This document shows positions 23,970 to 35,205 of a stretch of DNA of 64,000 nucleotides, in pieces. Numbering within the stretch: the first letter of the stretch is position 1; each line of letters starts with the position of its first letter. The translations under genes and the position numbers were made by a program. This DNA comes from Adiantum capillus-veneris. Its lineage: Eukaryota; Streptophyta; Polypodiopsida; Polypodiales; Pteridaceae. The stretch is taken from assembly GCA_014529385.2 (NCBI GenBank), contig CM043942.1, positions 51,774,274 through 51,838,273 of the forward strand, written 5' to 3'. The notes under the pieces are model-generated. The model saw only the letters and a list, made by a program, of their open reading frames with translations, did no database searches and was not told the DNA's origin.

Positions 23970-25766
23970 ATGGATTCGGATATCAATATGACATTTGATT
24001 TTGAGCAAAGTACTCCTGATGCTACCAATGATGGCCCGCGGTCGGATCCTCTGAAGGAGAGTACCCACGACGCTATGGCAGGAGAAGATATTTACAAATT
24101 CCTCGATATTCAAGAATTTCGTGCACTTCAGACACGCATGACAATCTTGGATGAAAATATCAAAGCTTTAAATGAAAATGTTACTAAACTTTCCACATTA
24201 GTAATTCAATTAATGCATTAGCAGTCTAAGAGTCTTGCTGACACCCACATGCATGAGCACGTTGGCACACAAGGGCAAGGCCCAATTAATGATACGTTGC
24301 ATACTCTCACTGCCAAAGAGGTGGATGACTTGTTAAAGAACTTTAAACCACCAGTCTTTAAGGGCGAAGACCGAGACCGCAATAAGGATGCAGTGAACAT
24401 CTTTCTCATCAAATGGGATGGAATTCACGCCTTACGGCGTACTCCGGATGCATTCAGAGCTCTACATACGAGCTTAACTCTGGAAGGTAAGGCCTACAAA
24501 TGGTGGATGTCTCTCAAGGAGAAGAACATCAAGAGTTGGGCAGCCTTTGAAGCAATGTTTAGCAAGGAATTTTTGCCTACAAACGAGGGCGATAGGAATT
24601 GGACGGCTTGAGACACATGTTCCATGTGCCAATACCCATCACTCCTTGAATATATCTCTCACTATCGGGACGTTATCCTCAAGTTGGAAGGCTTGGATAC
24701 CTTTCAACAAGTACGAGGTCTCATACGAGGTCTTACACCCGAGCTTAAGAAGTATGTCAAGACCCAAGACCCTAAAACACTTGAGGAAGCCATAGTGAAA
24801 GCACATATTCATGATGACTCTCATGAGAAGAAACCGCATAATAGTAATGTGCCTGCTAGTATACATGGTAATACACGCACTCAGTACGGGCACAATAAAA
24901 GAAAATTTCTAGTTGCTAATTCAGATGCATCTAAAAAACCCAAGGGGTCCAGGGGTCCTCTCTTTCTTGAAGATTTTGATAAAGCCAAGAAAGAGAAGTT
25001 ATGTTTTCAGTGTTTAGGAAGAGGTCATGGAAAAAAGGATTGTCCCAACGGGAAATCTGCTGCTCAGGGGAAGGAGAAAGCAGTGCACACGGTGCACCTA
25101 CTGCCTCTTGAGTCTTCCTCAAAATTCTCCACAGTGGAAGTAACACACATTGAGGTGGTGCATCAATGCTGTCTCACAGCTTCCATGTGGCAACAAACCT
25201 TTGGACCACATGAGTTAGTACGTATGCACGAATATCTGCAAGGGCACAAGGTGCACATCTTGGTAGATGATAGTGCTACTCACAATTTCATCAATTATGG
25301 ATTGGTGAAAAAGCTCAAACTGCCTCAAACTCCGAGTACCCACCGCTACAAGGTAGCAATGATGAATAGACATGATACTGAAATATGGGATACTCAATGC
25401 GGAGCTGTTCCATTGGAAGTACAAGGGTACTCTACTTGTTTGGATTTTCAGGTTATAAACATGGAAAGGGCTGATGTGGTTCTTGGTAGGGAGTGGTTGC
25501 ATAGCCTAGGACCATCATTGAAGCGTAGCTATGAGCACAACAGCTTGATGTTTGAATCCCATGGCGCACATGTGTTGTTGTTAGGAGAAAAGGATATACC
25601 TTCATCACCACTGATTTGTACTGCTGAGCTTATGCAGCTCGTTTCTGATAATGAAATAGATCAGGTTTTCTTGTGTTACTCACTCTCATATTTTCTTTCT
25701 AACATTGAGTCTGTTGAGGGTTTATACAACCCAGTTCTTCACCATGGGCTTCGCCTATCCTTTTAG
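23970..25766 (+). pseudogene. gag-protease of chromovirus A
   Basis: One frame throughout, broken by TAG at 24219-24221 and TGA at 24609-24611. In order: an acidic N-terminus with a coiled-coil-like segment (24110-24215); the capsid/retrotransposon-gag region with FKGEDRDRNKD, ALHTSLTLEGKAYKWW and LLEYISHYRDVILKLEG (24340-24700); a CCHC knuckle CFQCLGRGHGKKDCP at about 25003; and an aspartic protease region HILVDDSATHNFINYGL (about 25255) ending with VVLGREWL. The usual catalytic triplet D-S-G or D-T-G is altered to D-S-A, so the protease would be inactive. The frame runs into the reverse transcriptase, where it is lost at about 25790. Confidence 0.85.
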
Positions 25767-26381
25767 TAAAGAAAAAGGACGGTAGTATGCGCATGTGTAC
25801 CGGGGCTTAAATGTGGTTACAGTTAAGAACAAATACCCATTGCCAAAAGTAGATGAGTTATTTGATAAGCTAACTCATGCTCGCATTTTTACAAAAATCG
25901 ACTTGCGGTCAGGATATCACCAAGTCCGTATTTCGCTTGCCGATATACCTAAGACTGCCTTCCAAACACGGTTTGGACACTACGAGCTTTTGGTGATGTC
26001 CTTTGGGTTAACCAATGCGCCCGCAACATTCATGACACTTATGGATAATGTTTTGAAGCCATATTTGGGCAAATTTGTCATTGTTTTCCTCGACGACATT
26101 CTAGTTTATAGTGCTTCTGAAGAAGAACACTTACAACATCTCAACAGGTATTTGAGTTGTTACGCACAAACAAGTTATATGCCAAGGAATCTAAATGTGA
26201 TTTTCTCAAAGATGAAATTCATTATTTAGGGCATGTTATTTCAGCTAACGGCCTATACATGGATAAATGCAAAGTGGATACCATCAGGAAATGCCCTCCT
26301 CCTAAAAATCTGGAAGAAAAAAAGCAGGCATTGTCGTGCCTTTGTGTATCTGAAGAACTGTGTGAAAATACTTTGTGTTAG
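25767..26381 (+). pseudogene. Reverse transcriptase of chromovirus A (truncated)
   Basis: [14 protein letters not shown] is in the gag-protease frame and [18 protein letters not shown] is in the next, so a few bases are missing near 25795. Then come [35 protein letters not shown] and the catalytic box FLDD at 26086-26097. A further frameshift at about 26150 moves [20 protein letters not shown] into another frame. Similarity ends at about 26350. RNase H and integrase do not follow. Confidence 0.85.
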
Positions 26382-26400
26382 AATTACTTTGCTTGGCAAT

Positions 26401-27452
26401 GGCTTCCAAATAGTGGGAGTTTTTTTGCTTCTGAAGGTCGAGAATGGTACGTAAGCAGTGGAGATTCTGATGGTGCTGATAGCATGGATTTTGAAGGCGG
26501 TGAGACCTATTGAAGATTTTTGTCTTGTTCTACTTACTATTTTTTCTTGGCCAAACTCTTTAAGAATTTGTATCATCAAATCTATTGTTGATCGGCATTA
26601 TGAATGTGTTACTCATTGTGAGATTGTTCGATATTATTGTCTAATCATGCTTACTTTGATTATTGTTATGGAAATGTGATGGTTGCTTCACTGATTCTCT
26701 TCTTGTCATCTTGTTTTGTTATTGAGTGATCGTGTAGTCTTGGTTTTTTGCTCGCGTTCCACCAAGCCGTTCTTGGTTTTTTAAAATCTAGCTTTCATAA
26801 CCCTCGACATGTTTAAGCGATGAGCATACACACCTAGGATTTCTTTCACATCGTCGCATTGTGCCTTCTCTCCATGAACATAGGCTTACACGGCTACAAT
26901 CCTTCTACTATATGGTTCAAAGGTCGAAATGGCTTGATCATTTCATATGCATGTGCTGTGCGACACACCTAAGATTTCTTTCGTGTCCCCGTATTGTGGC
27001 TTCTCTCCATGAATATAGGCTTGCACGACTACAATCCTTTTAATATGTAGTTCAAAGATCAATGTTCTAGGTCATATTTGCGGATACATACAAACGTTTC
27101 TTAAGTTTGCTAGCTTTTAAGAAACCAATTGGTAGGACACTCTTGAGTAATCATACTTGGTCAACATGCTCTCCTTTCAATAGGCCATCTATCGTGTATA
27201 CAAGCGTTTCTTAAGTTTGCTATCTTTTAAGAAGCCAATTGGTAGGCCAGTCTTGAGTAATCATACTTAGTCAACATGCTCTCTTTTCAATAGGCCATCT
27301 ATGGACTTATGGTCATCATATTTTGTGTTAAACTTCCTTTCATCATAACTAAGCTACTTATGTAATATATGAGGATAAGAATTATTATCTTGTCTTGTGT
27401 CATGTCATCTACGGTGGTTAATATCTCGTCATTATCGTTGCATAATCATTGA

Positions 27453-27455
<3 letters not shown>
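26401..27455. repeat. Non-coding DNA with two imperfect tandem duplications
   Basis: Unit 1 (about 136 bp): about 26826-26930 and 26962-27065 share 'ggatttctttc...gtcgcattgtg' and 'cttctctccatgaacatagg'. Unit 2 (about 112 bp): about 27084-27193 and 27197-27305 share 'cgtttcttaagtttgct', 'ccaattggtagg' and 'gagtaatcatactt'. No gene is recognised. Confidence 0.65.

Positions 27456-27518
<63 letters not shown>
27456..27518. repeat. (CT)n microsatellite
   Basis: About 63 bases of uninterrupted CT, followed by a short CA run, about 260 bases upstream of the RPA-like gene. Confidence 0.95.
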
Positions 27519-27520
<2 letters not shown>

Positions 27521-27779
27521 AACACACACAGACATACATACACTTGTATCGCAACAACATTTGCCACTCTCATATGATTACCACCTTCCTATAATTGAAA
27601 GCGCCTCTTTGTCTTCTAGGTGCTTTGATATACAAGGAGTAGTTATACGGCAAGGTTGTCACCTTGAACAGTTCGTGTGACAAATGAGTGCTTGTGTTTC
27701 TACCTATCATTATTAAAATTTTCATTGTATATGGAAGGTGTTAGGTGCTCATAATTAATTTTCTACAGAGCTTCGAAGG

Positions 27780-29678
27780 TTGGCAGAAGGTACGCTTATC
27801 TCAAGCGGTAAACGTTTCGACGCGCCCCCAACTGCTTGCACATCAGCAGTGTCTTACAAAAGATCGAAGCAGGACTTTCATAGGCCTCACAAGCCTACTG
27901 CACGCGCATTGTTTCATTTGAACGACCCGGTGAACTCTGTATGTGAGCATTCATTATTGGAAAAACATGTCTTTCTGAGAGTGATTTCATCAACTCATAG
28001 AGTTGTTTGTTTTTGTTGCTATCTTTTGGATTATGTAGACAAGCAACCCGTGGTGGAGCACATTAATATCAAGAAGGAACCATATGTTGAAACAATTGTT
28101 CTATCCCATGCGCTAAACAAGCCAACACCTCTTGATATTGAGCCTTTTTCTATTGAGCCTCCCTTGCCACTCCAAGAAACAATTGTCCCAAACCCTATTA
28201 AGGACATACCTCTTAACAATGCCAACGATCCGAGCCCGATTGAAATTGAGCCTTCTGTTCAACCTTCTGGCTTGTATGGATTGGGTGAATCATCTCAACT
28301 AGATAAGAAGCCTATTGATCTTAGCATCGTTCTATTTCCTCAAAGTCTTCTCCCACAATTCTTGATCACTCATATCTCTGACTCAAGCCCACGATTCTGT
28401 ATTGAGGGCCAGATATTGAATCTATATGGAACCTACAAAGTTAGTCTTGACCAACTAAAATACAACCGTTACTTGAAGCTTGACTTGGTTGATGAAGAAT
28501 GCATCGACACTATTACGGTGGTGATCAATGATCCATACATATAGCTCTACGTAGACAAGCTCCACCTCATTGACTTTGTTCACATTGACAGCCCAGTTGT
28601 CAGATGCAAAAATAGGGCAGATGGGAGGTCAGCACTGTATTCCTTGTACATCGATGCTACTACTGCTGTAAGCACAACAAAACCTTTCCTCGTGTCTCTT
28701 ACATTTACCCTTGATTGCAAGATACGTGCATTTCTTGATGAGATAGGTGCACAACAATCTTCGAGTGGACGTTCTCAATTGAGCACACTTGCTTTTGTTA
28801 TTTTACAAAAGCACAACTCGCAGTCAAGATTTGGTGGGTTTGTTGGTGACCTTCTGATTGCAGATGGTCCTCTCCCATCAGATAGGGCATTTGTAAAAAT
28901 TGACCTATCTTGCTTATAGTTTTTTTCTCTTTTATTATACATTTGAAATCTTCCATGATATATTGATGCTCTTTTTAATTTTGTTTCCATATTTAATCTT
29001 TTCCTGTAGCTGAGTTTTGTGAACTCTCGCAAAGATGATTGCCAAAAATTGCTTCAAGAAATGGTTGTTGATGGCCTTGTAATGTGCGTTGCAAGAAACA
29101 TCGGTGCATTCCTTGCCAAGGCCAATAGCTTGTCAATACTGGATGTTACAATTCTAGTGCCTGTTCGTAGTGCACGCCTCAGAGAGGAGCTTGCCGCCGT
29201 CTTTCAGGCTCAAACAAAAAATTTGGGCTACAATCGTGAGGTGTACTCATATAGCATATAGTGATATATCAGAAGTGACTTCTCTCATTTTCTTACATAG
29301 TTGCCTTGTCCAGGTTGTTGGCACCCTTCGATTCGTCAACTTCAATATGTGCTGTTGGAGAAGCATTGTTCGAATTGTAAATCCACAAAAGTGTGTAGAC
29401 TTAGGCAGGCACCTTATTGTGGATTTTGCAATAACAACACCACAATAATCACAACACCGAAGTTGGAAGCACATATTGCAACAAAAGACAAAAAACTTCT
29501 TGATGTGCAAGTTATTGGTGCAGCAGCCGATTTAGTGCTTGCATTGAATAGAACCTTCAACCAAATTTACACTGAGTCCGTTTCCGAGGCAAGAGATATC
29601 TTGGCAACAACCTCACGGTTTGGCCGTTTCAAAATCAACGCGAGTGGCCACGTGGTGGCGTATCAAACTGAATCTTAG
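27780..29678 (+). pseudogene. RPA70-like single-strand DNA-binding protein of the Helentron
   Basis: Coding remnants share one phase: about 27780-28892, 29010-29240 and 29301-29678. An intron 28893-29009 (GTAAAA...CTGTAG, 117 bp) and a second 29241-29300 (GTGTAC...ACATAG, 60 bp) both join in phase. The N-terminal third is low-similarity and Pro/Ser-rich. From about 28390 comes an OB-fold region with FCIEGQILNLYGTYKVSLDQ and KLHLIDFVHIDSPVVR, as in RPA70 DNA-binding domains. The last exon has a C-x2-C-x13-C-x2-C zinc site (Cys codons at 29367, 29376, 29418 and 29427) followed by the RPA-C-like LEAHIATKDKKLLDVQVIG. TAG at 28542-28544 interrupts the OB fold. RPA would coat displaced single strands during rolling-circle transposition. 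The true start codon is not determined. Confidence 0.65.
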
Positions 29679-29893
29679 TCTTGTGAATGTTTGCTTTTCA
29701 TTACTAGCTACCCTTTACTTTTCTTGCTTGTTCTAACTATATCCTCAAACAAGACCAATGCTTCCATCCTCTACTTCTTTGTAACGTGCTTTTGCACACT
29801 TTTGGTTGTGGTTCTAAGTATTGTGTTTATGCTTGTAAGTATTGTTCGCTTCTTCCGCGAATTGAGAACTCAAAACATTTCTGTATTTCTCTT

Positions 29894-29898
<5 letters not shown>

Positions 29899-29947
<49 letters not shown>

Positions 29948-29990
29948 GATCTAGAATCAAATACAAATATGCACACATAGATACACAAAA

Positions 29991-30056
<66 letters not shown>

Positions 30057-30072
30057 CACATTCTTCTTCTTC

Positions 30073-30134
<62 letters not shown>

Positions 30135-30154
30135 ATTGCTTGTAAAGCAACACA

Positions 30155-30206
<52 letters not shown>

Positions 30207-30207
30207 C
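29899..30207. repeat. Compound microsatellite (CT)n-(CT)n-(CA)n-(TTC)n-(TG)n-(CT)n
   Basis: (CT) at 29899-29944, (CT) at 29994-30035, (CA) at 30035-30060, (TTC) at 30061-30076, (TG) at 30076-30132, (CT) at 30159-30197 and (TG) at 30196-30207. It separates the RPA-like gene from the RepHel start codon at 30281 and would lie in the RepHel promoter or 5' leader. Open frames across it only encode dipeptide repeats. Confidence 0.95.
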
Positions 30208-31640
30208 TACTCCTCAATTCCTCTCTCTATCTATCAATTATATGCAAAACAACAAACACTACTCTCTTCCTCTCTCTATAATGGAAAATCCTATTGGTTT
30301 CAATATTCCAAAAGAGATAGACATTGACATGCTATTTATGCAAATACATCCTCTTAATCAACAATCGTTTCTAGCACTCCATAGTGTATCGCAAATAAAC
30401 TTAAGCTTTGAGTCATTTAGACTTATAATGCAACAATGCTTGTTTGAGAACCACTTAACAAATTCTATCACACACTCTTCAGCTTCATTCTTCTTTGGAT
30501 CACAGCTAGAGTCATTCAGTGAAAGAGCTATACAATTGTATGCTTTATACGATACTTGTAAAACATCGATGAGTCTCACAATGGAAGTCATCAATATTTT
30601 CGCTCACAAATTCGAAAAAACACTTACCATAATCCTTTACAATGCTACAAGTGGACACAACAAAAAACAAGTAGTTGGAAAATCAATTGAGCAGTTCAAA
30701 AAAGGACTTCTAATTATAGATGGATCTATTATCGGCTTCATATATTATGCTTTCACGACTTCACAATCATGTCGTAAACTTGTCCATTGGACAATTGAAG
30801 AGTGTGATTTATTAACCCACTTGTGGAGAGAGAACATGTATAAACCAGCTACTCAAATCGCAGATCTATTTATTGAAAAGCAACCACTTTGTGTCCATAC
30901 ACACTCTGCAATTACAACAAAATTGAAGCGACTAAGGTATATAAAGCTCACAGAGACTGCCTCATTGCAGCAACATCCTTCCATTCATTCACAACAAAAA
31001 AACAAGATTGTAAACAAATTCCTAAAGAGGCTTAATGACATACCTACATATCCATGCGAAAATTGTGGCCGGTTGTTTTTTCGCTCGCAAGTCATGCATT
31101 TCACTCCTCCACTGTGCTTACATGCTGGAGGTGGAAAACAAAAAAGATGCTCCTCTCTATTCTGTTGTCATGCATGCAAACGCAAATCAAACAGATTTAT
31201 GCTGCTGTTTGAGAGCTTGCATACATTGGGCTTTAGCTACCCTCTGCCGCCAGTCCTGCAACAACTGAACAATGTCGAAGCATGCTTGGTCTCTATCCGC
31301 ATACCGTTCGCAAAGATTTGAGAACTAACTTATGATGGCCAATATGGTTTGCGAGGCAGTGTCATGAATGTCCTTGAAAATATAAAAAAAAACACAACAA
31401 GTTCTTCCTTGATTTATCCAAGATGAGGCTTCAGTCTTGATAGGGCTCAAACGGAAGCTTGAGTACACACATTGCTACTTATCTGGCCTTGTTAGACCAT
31501 TGCTGACACTAAAGGCCACACACACTCTTCTTCATACCTCTTTATATAAGAAGGAAAACATAACCATAAATGATAAATGGCTTGCACACTTTTAAGAAAT
31601 CTCACACTCATCACTTTCCCTAGACACAAACACATATGAG

Positions 31641-33490
31641 ATGGAGAACGAGGAAGCTATTGACACTGATGTGCTCCTGCACAGCATCACTACTGTTGAG
31701 CAAGTTGTTGATTACAACAATAAAATTTTGTATGTCGCACCATTAGAGGGGAACAATCCACTTGGTTTATTTGCTGATGTGTTCTATGAGGAGCTCAGTT
31801 TTCCTATGATCTACTTTGGAGAGCCTAGAAAATACCACCAATACGTATCTAAAAATTACCAAACAGTAGCCAAATGGGAGCTTATGCACAAAGATAGACG
31901 TTTTGCCCTCAACATCGAAAACTTATTTTTCAAATCAGTGAAAATCATGACGCAAAAAATACTATCCTCCATTTGGATATGCCTACGCAAAGCAAAACTT
32001 GAGGGAGGAACCTTGTTTGCTGGACATGTTTGTCAGGACACAAACATAGAAAAGTAGTCTCGTCACAACTAGGATACAGAGACTTCGAAGCGCTTCGTAC
32101 CTCGCCAAATTACAAAGAAAAATATAAAAAAAATGTTTTCGGCATGATTCGACAACTAGGGCCACCAACTTTCTTTGTGACATTTTCTTCAGCTGAAAAA
32201 CGTTGGAAAAAACTTGTTGATGCCTTGGAACAAATAGTGCCGCTTAAGCAAGATAGCGATGAAAGCGATAGCTCCTTCTGTAGATGTTTGGTGCGAGCAG
32301 ATCCAATAACAACAGCTCACTTCTACCTTAACCGCTTCACAGCCATGAAACGAGCACTAAACGATAGCAAATTATGCGGAAAAATTCTTGATTATTTCTT
32401 CGTGATAGAGTTTCAAAGTCGTGGCCACGCCAGCATGATCATGGTCTTTTATGGGTTGAACAAGCTCCTATATTTGAACATGACACAGATGATGCTATTG
32501 TGGCATTCGTAGACAGGTACATAAGTACATACGGCTCCAAGCTTCCATCAGACCTTTATGAAATACAAACGCACCATCATAGAAAAACTTTCCTCAAGAA
32601 AGGCAAATCCTGTCGTTTTGCCTTCCCAAGGTTCCCCATGCCATTCAAAATCATTCTCAGACCGACTAGCAATGACTACGACAACCATATGAGAAGCAAG
32701 AAAACTTTTAAATGCATTCAGAATAGCCTCGATACACTTCCCACTGAAACTAGCATTTCTTTTGAGGAATGGTTACAAAGCGTGCATTTGACATTCGAAG
32801 AATATGCTTTGGCAATAACAAACTCACTATCTGCAGCAACAATATTCTTGAAATGAAACATGAAGGACATTTATACAAACAATTTCAACCCCACAATTGC
32901 AACACTATGGGATGCAAACACTGATATTCAATTCGTCTTGAACGCACATGGCGCAGCAAGTTATTGCACATCATACATGACAAAAATTGACAACACATTG
33001 ATAGCAGCAATAAAATCTCAATTTGATATTTGTGTGGCCAACAACGCAACAACAATTGAGCGGCTACGTAAGGTCGGCAACACTATTCTCAACACACAAC
33101 AAATTAGTGCACAACAAGCATCTTACATAGCGCTATCATTACCACTCCATACTACAACTCGTGACTTTGTTTACATAAGTACTAACCCTCCTGATCAATG
33201 TGCATTAGTTCTCAAAAGGAAAGCATCTCTACAAAAACTACACTCATCTGACACAAACATATTCTTCCAAAACATTATTGATAAATATGATGAAAGACCA
33301 CAAAGTCTCGATCATCTATGCTTGGCTGAATATGCATCAACAATTAAACAAGACGGAACGACTTACAAACCATTGGGCAAAGCTAAGATCATAAGATTCA
33401 TGAAATATAACATCCTTAAAAACCCAGAAGACCACTATAGAGAACAATGCTTGTTATACCTTCCTTGGACAATAACGAAGACCAACATTT
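31641..33490 (+). pseudogene. Rep (HUH, two-tyrosine) domain of the RepHel gene
   Basis: ELSFPMIYFGEPRKYHQYV, then DRRFALNIENLFFKSVKIM (31.8-31.96 kb) and NVFGMIRQLGPPTFFVTFS (32.13-32.19 kb), are Helitron Rep landmarks. The metal-binding HUH motif is present as H-D-H at 32434-32442, but only after a one-base shift relative to EFQSRGHAS just before it. The tyrosine motif SYCTSYMTK has both candidate catalytic tyrosines (codons 32962 and 32974). The domain nicks and joins DNA strands during rolling-circle transposition. A TGA at 32854 lies between the two motifs. Confidence 0.8.
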
Positions 33491-33699
33491 GACAGAATCC
33501 TGTATATGGAGTGATGTATATAATGAATATATACAAGCCATAAAATCAAATGAGCTCAAGTTCAATAAAGACCCAAGCCCAATAGAAAAAAACCAAATGT
33601 ATTACATTTCCTCCCCGACCACAACTAGTACAACCAACAATGACTCACATGCCTCGCATGATGCAGACATTTTTAATGACCTGCACATTAATATGCACT

Positions 33700-35180
33700 C
33701 TAAAAACACTTTCCACTTGCAACATTTCAAGTACACCTCCATGAAAAATGATGACTTTCATGCAGGCATTGAAAAATTAAATGACCAACAACGACACATA
33801 TTTGACGACATAATATTGAAAAAACGAATTCAACCCAATAAACAAATACACCTCTTTCTCATAGGAGGTGCAAGAACAGGAAAAAAAATCACATTACTAT
33901 TGTTAGTGGAAGCATTGCAACGATTTTACAACCATAGAAGCGCACCAAGTTCAGAATCTCCAAAAGCATTGCTAATGACATACACAGGAAAGGCAGCTTT
34001 TAATATTGGTGGCACCACAATCCACTTAGCACTTTACTTGCCTCTAATTACTTCTACACAAACAAGATTGAGTGCCGAAAAGTTGAATGCACTTTCTCTC
34101 CTTTATAAAGACTTGAAACTTGTAGTTTTTGATGAGGTCTCCTTGATAGGTTCAAGCGTGTTCTCCATGACTGACTCTTGTTTGTAAGCAATCAAGCGCA
34201 ATCACGATAAATCGTTAGGTGGGTTGGATGTCGTTCTTTGTGGTGATCTGTGTCAGGCAAGCTCTATTAAGGACACTCTCGCAAAAACATACGCTTTTAG
34301 AAGCAATTTTCCCATCATATTGGCACACTCATCCACAATGCTACGAACTTACACTAACAATGCGACAAAATGATCGAACATTCATAGATATTCTTAATAG
34401 ACTTTGAATTGCACAACATACTTCTAAGGACCTAGAATATCTTAACAACAACTACTATAGACCTGTTCCAACCAACCGTCAAGTTTCTCATCTGTTTTAC
34501 TCCAACAAAGAAAAGGACGCTCATAATATTGCCATTTTCAATCAAATGGAGGGAACGCCTCAAACTTTCATCACTATTGACAAAAGAAATAACTCATGCA
34601 ACAAAACAATTAGCATTCCTGCAGATCCCAAATCCACTAGAGGATTGCATTCCACACTCAACCTAAAAGCAGGCATTGTTGTCGAGTTATGCGCAGGGAA
34701 CTTGGATATTCTTGATGGATTGGTTAACGGAGCAGAAGGGGAGTACAAAAACTTTACAAAAACAAGCAAAAAAACAATAATTTAGGTTCATTTCTCCAAC
34801 CCTCTCATTGGAAAGAGTAAACGCTATGAAAATCAAGCATTGTATTCATCGACCATTAACAAAGAATGGACCCCAGTAGAACGAGTCGTTCGTGAATTCC
34901 AAGTCGGGAAAAGCTTGAACATCATCTCCAGATACCAATTCCCATTGCAACCAGCTAGTGCTCGAACAATTCATCGCTCCCAGGGTCTTACATTGCAAAC
35001 ACTAACCTTCAATCCTGAACACATAAGAACACATGGTCTCACATACACAGCATTGTCATGCGTCCGAGACCCAACTAATCTTTACCTGCTCAAAAGAATA
35101 CAACCTTCCCATATCAAGGTCTACCAACCTGTACTAAAAGAACTAGATCGCCTAAAAGCACAAGCTAAATGGATCTCCAC
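33700..35180 (+). pseudogene. Pif1-type helicase domain of the RepHel gene
   Basis: Motif I is GGARTGKK at 33864-33887, where family members have GGAGTGKS or GGAGTGKT. Both the fourth Gly and the final Ser/Thr are replaced, which should abolish ATP binding. Motif Ia is TGKAAFNIGGTTIHLAL (about 33990). Motif II is FDEVSLIG at about 34128-34151. GGLDVVLCGDLCQ follows in another frame (about 34220). Later motifs are ARTIHRSQGLTLQTL (about 34965) and YTALSCVRDPTNLYL (about 35045), in the frame that continues without a stop into the endonuclease. Confidence 0.85.
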
Positions 35181-35205
35181 TCAAAAGTCATTAAAAGCTT
35201 ACTCA

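Larger units (their letters stand above)
22932..26400 (+). mobile_element. 5' half of chromovirus A (Ty3/gypsy)
   Basis: 5' LTR, primer site, leader, gag, protease and reverse transcriptase are in normal order, then the homology stops at about 26.35-26.4 kb in the connection to RNase H. Left flank 22927-22931 is AAAGC inside the beginning of repeat R. RNase H, the integrase core and the 3' LTR are absent here. The integrase tail, chromodomain and 3' LTR at 9101-9910 (minus) share the same target site and are probably the other end of the same insertion. Confidence 0.8.

Noticed and set aside
27939-28038. Additional intron in the RPA-like gene (GTATGTGAGC...TATGTAG)
   Set aside because: Good splice-site words, but removal would shift the frame of the OB-fold region, and the frame is open without it.
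29943-30327. Open frames encoding Thr-His, Glu-Arg, Cys-Val and Leu-Ser repeats
   Set aside because: They are direct translations of the compound microsatellite.
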